A stretch of DNA of 64,000 bases, from positions 372,001 to 436,000 of the forward strand of contig JAPWGK010000015.1 in NCBI GenBank assembly GCA_029641185.1, read 5' to 3'. The translations under genes were made by a program, and so were the position numbers. Position 1 is the stretch's first letter. The number at the start of each line of letters is the position of its first letter. Below, one piece after another: positions 58,601 to 64,000 of the stretch. The notes under the pieces were generated by a model, which was not told the DNA's origin, ran no database searches, and saw only the letters and a program-made list of their open reading frames with translations. The stretch is from Pseudofabraea citricarpa. Lineage: Eukaryota > Ascomycota > Leotiomycetes > Helotiales > Dermateaceae.

Positions 58601-61600
58601 AGGCTGCTGGCGTATTTGAAGACCCAAGACCAAGGTTAAGAGATGTTGATACTGCTGGTGATTGAGTCGAGCCTCCTTGTGTTGTAGAGCTGGTACCAAG
58701 GTTAGGACCTGTTGTTGCAGCAGATGTTTGTGTCAATCCTCCTGGTGCGGTGGACGAGCCAAGCCCAATATTGAGAGCCGTTGAAGCTGCTGCGGAAGGT
58801 TGTGCCGGGGTTCCTGATGCGGTGGAGCTAGTACCAAGACCGAGATCTGTTGATATGGTAGATGCCTGCGTTGAAGCTCCTGGTACAAAAGTCGGGGAAC
58901 TAATACCGACATTGAGATCTCCTGATAGCGTTGAAGATTGTATCGAGGCTCCGGGTACTGTAAAGCTAGTGCCTGTATTGAGACCTGGCGACATAGTAGA
59001 TGCTTGCGCCGGCGTTCCTAAGGCAGGCGAGGAGCTAAGACCAAGATCAAAAGCAGTTGAGGTTGAGGCAGATGCTTGCGTTGAAGCATCTGATCCCAAG
59101 GTAGAGGAACTAATGCCGAGATTAAGAGTCGTTGATGGTGCAGATGATTGTGTTGAGGCTCCTGGTATAAAGCTGGAAGAGGCAGTACCCAGATCAAGAA
59201 CCGTTGGTATCGCGGACGCCTGAGATGAGACTCCTGATACAAAGGTGAACGAGCTAGCCCCGATATTAGGACCGGTTGATACGATGGATGTCTGCGTAGG
59301 CGCTCCTTGTATAGAGATAGAAAGACTCGCACCAAGATCAAGGGCTGTTGAGGCAGCGGTAATTTGGGTTGAGGCTTCTGTTACGAAGCCGGAAGAACTA
59401 GGACTAATGTTGAGAGCGGTTGATATAGAGGAGCCTTGCGTCGAAACTCCTGGTGCAAAGCTGGAGGAGCCAAGGCCAAGGCCAATGAACATCGATGATG
59501 TGGAAGATTGTACTGAGGCTCCTGATATGATAGCAGTAGAGCCGATACCAAGATTGAGACCTGTTGATGCAGCGGCAGATGGTGATAAAGTCCCTGCTGC
59601 GGAGCCGGACATACTTGTGCCAAATGGCACATATCTATAGCGTCCCCAAAGGTAAGCAGGACCAGGTGTAGTAGGTCCTCCGCAGAACTCCAGCGGATTG
59701 CCTGGACAAGGTATTCCAGTAAAGCTGGAAGTGGTGAGTAACATCAAGTTGGCGGCACCGCATACACAGAACTCGCCATGTACTATTGCTTCCATTCCGT
59801 CGCCGGTGTTACCGATATTCTCGCAAGTAGCGACACAGAGTTCGACCGTGTTGGTGGTAGGGAAACTGAAAACTTGTGCATTGATCAAATCAACTGATGG
59901 GTCTGCACTTTGAGAGCCCTGGACGTAGGCATTATCTTCGAAATAGCCTTGGAATATGTAGCCATTGACATTAAGTGGCGTTCCAGGGGATGTGGAACTA
60001 GGGGCAACTCCAGTAGTGACTGAGCTTGTACCTTGAGTTATAATACTGCTAGACCCGCTTGCAATAGCTGGTGTACCAACAAGACCAGTCGATGTTTGTT
60101 GCGATGGAATAGAAATGCTAAGGCCACTGCTCACAATGCTTGCTGTCGCAGTGCCTTGGATGGCAGTGAAACTAGGGGCAGCTCCAGTATTAATTGTGCT
60201 TGCAGCTTGGCTTCCGATACTACTGCTCGACCCGCTCGCAATGGTCAATACGCCCAAACGACCAGTTGAAGTTTGTTGCGATGGAATAGAAATTCCAAGG
60301 CCAGTGCTCGCAATGTTTGCCGTCTCAGTGCCTTGGATGGCAGTAGAACTAGGGGAAGCTCCAGTATTGATTGAGCTTGTACCTTGAATTATAACACTGC
60401 TAGACCCGCTTGCAATAGCTGCTGTACCGGTAAGACTGCTCGCAATGCTTGCTGTCTCAGTGCCTTGGATAGCAGTGAAACTAAGCGCAACTCCGGTATT
60501 GATTGAGCTTGCATCTTGATTTCCGATACTGCTGCTAGGCCCACTTCCAATGGTTGATATGCCGATAGGACCAGTTGAGCTCTGTTGTGATGGTACAGAA
60601 GTGCCAAGGCCTGAGGTGGTCTCAGTGCCCTGTAAGGAAGTAGAACCAGGCGTAACTCCAGTAGTGATTGAGCTTAAACCTTGGGCTCCAATCCCACTGC
60701 TAGACCCGCTTCCAATAATTGATGTACTGATAGAAACAGATAAAGTTTGTGGTGAGGATGGAACAGACGTGCCAAACCCTGAGCTGGCAATGCTTGCCGT
60801 CTCAGTGCCTTGTAAGGAAGTAAAACTAGGCGCAAGTCCAGTAGTAATTGAGCTTGTACCTTGAGCTCCGACTCCACTGCTAGATCCGGTTTCAATAGTC
60901 GATGTACCGAAAAGACCGGTTGAGGTTTGTTGTGAGGACGGGATAGATATTCCAAGACCGGAACTGGGACTGCTTCCTGTCTCTGCGCTTTGGAAAGCAG
61001 TGAAACTCGCTGATGCGCTTTGAGATTGGATTCCAGAAGATTCGGCTGATCCAGCTGACCGTGGTGATATTGAAGGTGATTGTTGCAAAGTTGTTTGTTG
61101 GCTCGTGGTTGCAGCTCCCGCTTGGGTCGAGCCTGATAATAAGTTGATGCTTGCACCGTTTGACGAAGGTGCTGAGCCTGGACTTGATAGACCTGTTCCA
61201 ATATCGCCTGTGGTACTTGCTCCCACTTGTGTTGAGCTCGGAGACACAGGACCAGCTTGACTTCCAATGCTTATTCCTGGCCCACTCACATCTGATGTTT
61301 GAGCACTAGATGCTATCAAGCTTGTAGGTGTAGCCACCGTTATCGCTCCCGCTTGACTTAAGCTTGAGTCTGCAATTCCAACACCACTCGAAGTTCCCAA
61401 TGGAGGATTACTTAGTATAGTGAATGTTAAGGTGCTCGATATTGAAGAGCCAGCCACAATTGTGGCACCAAGAGTATTTGATGCTCCTGAAAGAGCGAAA
61501 CTCGATGTCTCAGAAGTTCCCACGCCACCTGACGGGCTTGAGCTTAAAGAACCCGACACAAATATATTTGACGTACCTGACAATGTTGACCTCGGTCCAT

Positions 61601-64000
61601 TTGAGGACCCTACAGCAGAAGCAGCCGATGATGAGCTGGGGAAGACGTTCATATAAACGGCCCAATTATAAAGCGTTTGGCCGGTCATACTACCACAATA
61701 TTGTGAAGCATCGCCCGGGCATACTTCATTCTGTGTCGTAATATCCTGTCTGGTCATCAAGTTTGCAGATCCACAGTAACAATATGCGCCATGGATAATC
61801 GCGTAAGTACCGTTGACACCATATTGTCTGCAATTTGCGAGACAGCTATCAACGGAATTATCGGCTCTGGCTTGAGTTTGTAGATCGACAGGAGAAGGTT
61901 GAACATTAGCCACATTAAGGGAAGGGTCAGGGGTTTGGTCTACAATGTTATACTGATTATCCGCATAGTTGCCCATGTATGCGTACCCAGCCGCACTGAG
62001 AACGGTGGATGGAGATGCGCTTGAGGAAGCGGCAGCTCTTGTTCGTGAACTCGAGTCAAAGACTGGCGCAGTTGTAATAGTTGCAGAAGCTGCCGCAGCA
62101 CTTGAAGGTGAAAATGCACCACTGAAAGTGGAAGTTGGAATTGCTAAGCCTGGTGTGCTTAGACTTTCGGGGCTTGATAAAATAGATGCTGCGGTATTAA
62201 GTATAGGCAGACTTGCAGAACTGGTTGAGCCAGTAATACTTGATGAGACCAAAGACGTTTCTGATAGGTCGGCGTTTGATTGACTAGCAGAGAAAGAACC
62301 TGAGAGAGATAATGATCTTAATGATGATGCAGAGGGTTCAGCTGCAGTACTGATAATAGTAGATGATCCTGCGCCCAATGGACTCAAAGACGCAACATTT
62401 GAAGGAGTTGACACTGAGATATCTGATGGTGCTAGAGGGAAGGCACTTGACGAAGCTTCAGGAATAGTATTGGACGGTACTGCCGAATCTGATGATTGGG
62501 TAGATACAGATTCGATGATTCCTGATGCTGATAAAATTCCAGGCGAAGATGTGAGTGCAATTGGCGTGGCGGAGCCTTGGAAAGGTGCTGAGGATGACGG
62601 GATTCCTGTATTTCCAGTTTGAGTAGAAGCTGATCCTGCCCCACCAGTCATATCAGAAGGCGAAAGAGACTGTTGGGTTGCTCCAGCATTTCCGGTCGAT
62701 GTGGCAATCGATGACGACAAAATTCCTGCATTTTCAGATTGAGTAGAAGCTGACCCGGGCCCGCCACTCACTTCAGAAGGCGAAAAGGATGGTTGGGATG
62801 CTCTAATACTATCAGATTGAGTAATAGATGCTGCGGCACCTGCAGGCGTTACAGAACCTAAGAAAGAGACTGAAGATGATAAAATTCCCGCATCTCCAGA
62901 CTGGGTAACAGATGATCCGGCGATGTCAGTAGTTAGAGAAGTGGAGGGCTGTTGAGATAGACCAGCATTTCCAGACTGCGTAGAGAGTGACTCAGCGGTA
63001 TCAAGTGTTGTGGAAGCTGAGAGGGACTGAGATTGCCCGGCATTTCCAGACTGAGTAGAAAGTGATCCGGCCGCACTACTTATTTCAGAAGTCTGGACGG
63101 ACTGTTGAGATGGGCCAAGATTTCCAGACTGCGTGGACAGTGAGCCAGCGGCCCCGGATGTTATGGAAATTGAGATTAACGGAGATGCACCAGCATCACT
63201 AGACTGCGTAGAAAATGATCCAGCACCGCCAGAGATTGTAGAAGATGAAAGGGGCTGAGATGCCCCTGCATTAATAGATTGCGTAGAAAGTGATCCGACG
63301 CCCCCAGATGTCGCAGGAGCTGAAGTAGACTGAGATGCTCCAGAATCTCCGGGCTGCGTAGAAGGTGAGCCGCTTACACTGATTATTCCAGAAGCGGAGG
63401 CAGCCTGTTGAGGCGGACCGCTAGCTGTTACAAAGCCTGAAATGGATTGCTGAGATGACTCTGTGTTTCCAAACTGTGTGAAGGATGATGCGCCAGCCTC
63501 AAATGTTGTAGTAGCTGAAAGGGTCTGTTGAGCCGATCCAGAATCTCCAGACTGAGTAGATGATACACCGGCCCCGGATATTACAGAATCTGAGATGGAC
63601 TGTTGAGGTAGCCCAGTGTTTCCAACCTGGGTAGAAGATGGACCAGCAGCCCCAAGGTCCCCAGATGTCGCGGATGCCGAGAAAGATGGCGGAGGTGGCC
63701 CAGCTTTCCCTGTCTGTGTCGATATCGATCCTTCCTCGGTTGTAACGGAGGCGAGAAAAGATACGGAAGGCTGTCCAGGACTGTCTGATTGACTGGAAGA
63801 CAACGCACCGGATTGTAGAACGGAAGTGGATGGGGATATTGGAGAATCCCCAGTATTACCTGATTGGCTGGGCAGTGCACCTGATGGCATGATAGAAGCA
63901 GATAGAGATAGAGATAATTGTTCAGCACTTGCTGACTGACTCAAAGATGCCGCTGCCCCAGCTGTTCCAGAGATTGACAACGATGGTTGGGGCGGTCCAG
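52695..64000 (-). CDS. Giant Ser/Thr-rich WSC-domain cell-surface protein, 5' end outside window
   Basis: One uninterrupted frame of 3767 residues runs from the right edge to a stop at 52695. The N-terminus lies beyond base 64000, and the TTG at 63980 is not a start. Serine, threonine, alanine, glycine and glutamine dominate, as in heavily O-mannosylated mucin-like wall proteins. Five WSC domains, with the typical cysteine pattern and C(Y/V/A)CG...CPG...CGG motifs, lie at about 61640-61995, 59626-59985, 53765-54140, 53212-53600 and 52695-53046. A sixth cysteine-containing folded segment (55404-55884) is not a WSC domain. Tandem peptide repeats fill the spacers. WSC domains bind wall glucan or fucose-type sugars in known proteins. 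No membrane anchor or GPI signal follows the last WSC domain. An adhesin or wall-matrix role is inferred. Confidence 0.85.
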   Translation of the reverse strand, partial: GPPQPSLSISGTAGAAASLSQSASAEQLSLSLSASIMPSGALPSQSGNTGDSPISPSTSVLQSGALSSSQSDSPGQPSVSFLASVTTEEGSISTQTGKAGPPPPSFSASATSGDLGAAGPSSTQVGNTGLPQQSISDSVISGAGVSSTQSGDSGSAQQTLSATTTFEAGASSFTQFGNTESSQQSISGFVTASGPPQQAASASGIISVSGSPSTQPGDSGASQSTSAPATSGGVGSLSTQSINAGASQPLSSSTISGGAGSFSTQSSDAGASPLISISITSGAAGSLSTQSGNLGPSQQSVQTSEISSAAGSLSTQSGNAGQSQSLSASTTLDTAESLSTQSGNAGLSQQPSTSLTTDIAGSSVTQSGDAGILSSSVSFLGSVTPAGAAASITQSDSIRASQPSFSPSEVSGGPGSASTQSENAGILSSSIATSTGNAGATQQSLSPSDMTGGAGSASTQTGNTGIPSSSAPFQGSATPIALTSSPGILSASGIIESVSTQSSDSAVPSNTIPEASSSAFPLAPSDISVSTPSNVASLSPLGAGSSTIISTAAEPSASSLRSLSLSGSFSASQSNADLSETSLVSSSITGSTSSASLPILNTAASILSSPESLSTPGLAIPTSTFSGAFSPSSAAAASATITTAPVFDSSSRTRAAASSSASPSTVLSAAGYAYMGNYADNQYNIVDQTPDPSLNVANVQPSPVDLQTQARADNSVDSCLANCRQYGVNGTYAIIHGAYCYCGSANLMTRQDITTQNEVCPGDASQYCGSMTGQTLYNWAVYMNVFPSSSSAASAVGSSNGPRSTLSGTSNIFVSGSLSSSPSGGVGTSETSSFALSGASNTLGATIVAGSSISSTLTFTILSNPPLGTSSGVGIADSSLSQAGAITVATPTSLIASSAQTSDVSGPGISIGSQAGPVSPSSTQVGASTTGDIGTGLSSPGSAPSSNGASINLLSGSTQAGAATTSQQTTLQQSPSISPRSAGSAESSGIQSQSASASFTAFQSAETGSSPSSGLGISIPSSQQTSTGLFGTSTIETGSSSGVGAQGTSSITTGLAPSFTSLQGTETASIASSGFGTSVPSSPQTLSVSISTSIIGSGSSSGIGAQGLSSITTGVTPGSTSLQGTETTSGLGTSVPSQQSSTGPIGISTIGSGPSSSIGNQDASSINTGVALSFTAIQGTETASIASSLTGTAAIASGSSSVIIQGTSSINTGASPSSTAIQGTETANIASTGLGISIPSQQTSTGRLGVLTIASGSSSSIGSQAASTINTGAAPSFTAIQGTATASIVSSGLSISIPSQQTSTGLVGTPAIASGSSSIITQGTSSVTTGVAPSSTSPGTPLNVNGYIFQGYFEDNAYVQGSQSADPSVDLINAQVFSFPTTNTVELCVATCENIGNTGDGMEAIVHGEFCVCGAANLMLLTTSSFTGIPCPGNPLEFCGGPTTPGPAYLWGRYRYVPFGTSMSGSAAGTLSPSAAASTGLNLGIGSTAIISGASVQSSTSSMFIGLGLGSSSFAPGVSTQGSSISTALNISPSSSGFVTEASTQITAASTALDLGASLSISIQGAPTQTSIVSTGPNIGASSFTFVSGVSSQASAIPTVLDLGTASSSFIPGASTQSSAPSTTLNLGISSSTLGSDASTQASASTSTAFDLGLSSSPALGTPAQASTMSPGLNTGTSFTVPGASIQSSTLSGDLNVGISSPTFVPGASTQASTISTDLGLGTSSTASGTPAQPSAAASTALNIGLGSSTAPGGLTQTSAATTGPNLGTSSTTQGGSTQSPAVSTSLNLGLGSSNTPAASTQPPAASTALNLGSGSSEASIQSTISAAISFSTGFSTIAQGSGSTGAASTTVSFFASLSISSTASQVGAAGSTSVTGSATLSQAALSTSGNVISGLPSSNVAPSESLSGSLSLGASSETLPSTSSGSLRLSTSILLSATGSESTGSSNVGQASATISPSSALTSTLSPILSISSSAAVSSPSNQVSASGAAISNAGTSLAGFVQSTNTGILSGSGVSLGSGTSTAIAAISSSVEQRDSSTIGSSPTTLSSNPSVFSSSASGALPSSTAPASSSNLGIDSSGISAPASGIPSSTSVAVTSNLAAGISSPTSSNFLPQGSSTQILGGSPSSISTSQLGLISTSESISGLGSNPTLSPSSVSASAIGSSSQLASISTLGSTSGLESTLTQASRSISESAAASTIGSISTPGSISGSASIAASSSIFILGSGSASGSGSGSIPTLGPSSQSAIESSSVLGAISTPGAIVSSSQLSSGTVLGSSSVLGVISTSGSFPTSDSSSQLSSGSMLGSSSALGAISTPGATPILGSSSVSISASSSIFTQGSSSAVASSSLPVPNTGSVSATNPILPISSTAGSSSLLGSSTLEIGISSTAAGVPGAASVTGSSPSSSTPGSGSSSAMLGSSSILGSSSEVGSASTYASSSALLQQTLSSTGMIATSSATSSIAIGFSAAQSSSNIGSGASFTSNASPSIFLGGAASSSASSIASQALSTPGVSFPGSASSTTAIFQQPGSVSSNSAGSSFAPATSNLPQGSTSAAPSSSAISSISQSPSLFATSAGSIQGTSSQDLNAASTLPSSLAASSSTLGQGTSTRASSSQVLSSSPVMDTTVLLSTSVFPSIVLPSSSQLSSGARSSTFISSSSTLGLGVTSLSPLAPTPTPTPIVTSPANLGLSRTSTASSPVVATSSICPAPPSCYRIGLAAGSDPLAYLFWENLGNEEMSITNDANLAQLFFSTNRFGYSTHFAFNFDTGSGPEPLFANQPSSDPGSTPLFFTSADLFSDRLPVIINTRQDCSFELYLASNGANRLEDCRDSADFENTLYLLDPRFPLGCRLVTLNLVPAICPGSSLSSSSLALPSATTPAAASMPQTSFGSLQPSSASASGLVSTSTRPSSSSIVQAASTNLQLSPSSASGLLSTSTGFPSGFASSTSTNLQPSSASTSGFFSTSARPSSSSTPPSAPSSSQVSPPGASGPLSSSTAFSSSSSIQSSTSPYVLSPSSPQPSTFVSPSSSAVALQNPSSSSIAAPSPSNANILSSSTGPSSPAGLSSSNVFNPLTSSGLAISTGPSSASPFRSSSLSSSGPSSSAGNAPGGFTSSIGLSSTGINAPGGLTSTGLSSSSVIPSTAQFRSSSPSGISSSASINVPGGFTSTGISSSSVITSAAQFRSSSSSSSSVPSSSAVSTSTGLFLSSSSSSSAILSATPFIPSTSSRPNFFSSSVGVPSSVALSSTASTSSIQSLSGSNSSTIASSTSIVISTTTRRPASTFTSSPLELYGYVYRECYADNNHGPAGVPPVDSSTDFGPPTRNFTFRTTNTIELCLETCLALGAPENTWAAVWRDRCACGATNLFRQTYLEQRPANNTAYRCNYACPGNAREVCGGPLGPFAAYWSVYELVDDASSIESISTPSSTAVSTSTRVPINVGSSTVASRSTSDVATTTTSSRYRSTYTSNPLSLFGYVYKECYTDNNKPYDVGFSNPADSSTDLGPPTRNFTFRENNSLDLCLLTCLALGAPENNYAIVAAGFCACGATNLFRQTAVEGRPPNTTATCNYKCPANPNMICGGLAPGFVFWSLYEYLPNGTSTTSSTTSMVSSSLLPRSSSTSGRSSMSMSSSMTTSSTARTSSNSGPTPTPSNAVTVMGYTYQGCYADNRFLLNVIPADPSSDVDNYAPVQSLTQNANPANTINVCVASCNTRGLPVAIVHVSQCYCGTRNRMAPALFRCMSLCPGDPNQFCGGQPSGAVYNWDVYELI
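55404..55884 (-). other. Non-WSC folded domain inside the mucin
   Basis: About 155 residues of ordinary globular composition lie between two Ser-rich deserts. The segment begins CPAPPSCYRIGL and ends LNLVPAICPGSS. It has six cysteines, several aromatic residues and a TRQDCSFELYLASNG stretch. I do not recognise the family. The composition change against both flanks is sharp, which supports a discrete domain. Confidence 0.7.
57000..57290 (-). repeat. Coding tandem repeat D in the WSC mucin
   Basis: Three units with the core SSQLSSGTVLGSSSVLG followed by an ISTPG turn, period about 105 bp. It is a short array within otherwise irregular Ser-rich sequence. Confidence 0.65.
58520..59580 (-). repeat. 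Coding tandem repeat C in the WSC mucin (about 26 residues)
   Basis: About fifteen units with the core STALNLGLGSS followed by PGASTQSSA. The array fills the spacer just C-terminal to the WSC domain at 59626-59985. Variation is mostly conservative (Leu/Ile/Asp positions and Ala/Ser/Thr swaps). Confidence 0.8.
60000..60990 (-). repeat. Coding tandem repeat B in the WSC mucin (up to about 60 residues)
   Basis: About six units with the order ASGSSSSIG.QG, SSINTGVAPS, QGTETASIASSGLG and SIPSQQTSTG. Two are internally shortened. Units are closer to each other than those of repeat A, which suggests more recent expansion. Confidence 0.8.
62600..63720 (-). repeat. Coding tandem repeat A in the WSC mucin (about 25 residues)
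   Basis: About fourteen diverged units with the core STQSGNAG, each followed by a short Ser/Gln-rich stretch and a Gly/Ala-rich end such as TSGGAGS. Period is about 75-80 bp, always a multiple of three, so the frame stays open. Some units are shortened. Confidence 0.8.

Overview
This window is nuclear DNA from a filamentous ascomycete, most likely a member of the Leotiomycetes. The genes are interrupted by short introns (about 42-90 nt) with GTANGT-type donors, CTAAC/CTGAC-like branch sites and YAG acceptors, and they alternate between strands at roughly one gene per 3-4 kb. The products form a typical Pezizomycotina set (Mediator 13, NOT4, creC, UFD4, NCR1, GEM1). The class-level placement is an inference from protein style. 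No rRNA, tRNA, CRISPR array or intact transposon was recognised.

Layout. 1-638 (-): 5' part of an unidentified acidic protein. 2880-3571 (+): small single-pass membrane protein. 3703-5616 (-): ENP2/NOL10 ribosome-biogenesis WD40 protein. 6205-10856 (+): Mediator subunit 13. 11265-16748 (-): CCR4-NOT ubiquitin ligase NOT4, with a stop-containing 581-nt intron. 17149-18076 (+): complex I 30-kDa subunit. 19352-19627 (+): small hypothetical protein. 21257-22480 (+): methylthioadenosine phosphorylase. 22645-26525 (-): Niemann-Pick C1-like sterol transporter. 28414-34209 (+): UFD4-type HECT ligase. 34949-36679 (-): Cue2-like CUE/DUF1771/Smr protein. 37181-38027 (+): alpha/beta hydrolase resembling zearalenone lactonases. 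38494-39960 (-) and 40273-41304 (+): branched-chain keto acid dehydrogenase E1 alpha and COQ5, sharing a 312-bp divergent promoter. 41766-44105 (-): DUF2433-like degenerate metallophosphoesterase with RGG tail. 44571-44939: four-copy 82-bp tandem repeat. 45741-46424 (+): BTB/POZ protein. 46763-48705 (-): mitochondrial Rho GTPase GEM1. 49497-51764 (+): creC-type WD40 protein. 52695-64000 (-): a giant Ser/Thr-rich WSC-domain surface protein running off the right edge.

Themes. Most genes are housekeeping: transcription and mRNA decay (MED13, NOT4, Cue2-like), ubiquitin pathways (NOT4, UFD4, creC), mitochondrial metabolism (complex I subunit, E1 alpha, COQ5, GEM1), methionine salvage and sterol transport. 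They do not form a functional cluster. The accessory material is the right-hand 11 kb (WSC mucin), the lactonase-like hydrolase, the small membrane protein and the satellite near 44.7 kb. All exon models below were built by hand from splice signals and reading-frame continuity. The coding lengths of all complete models divide by three.
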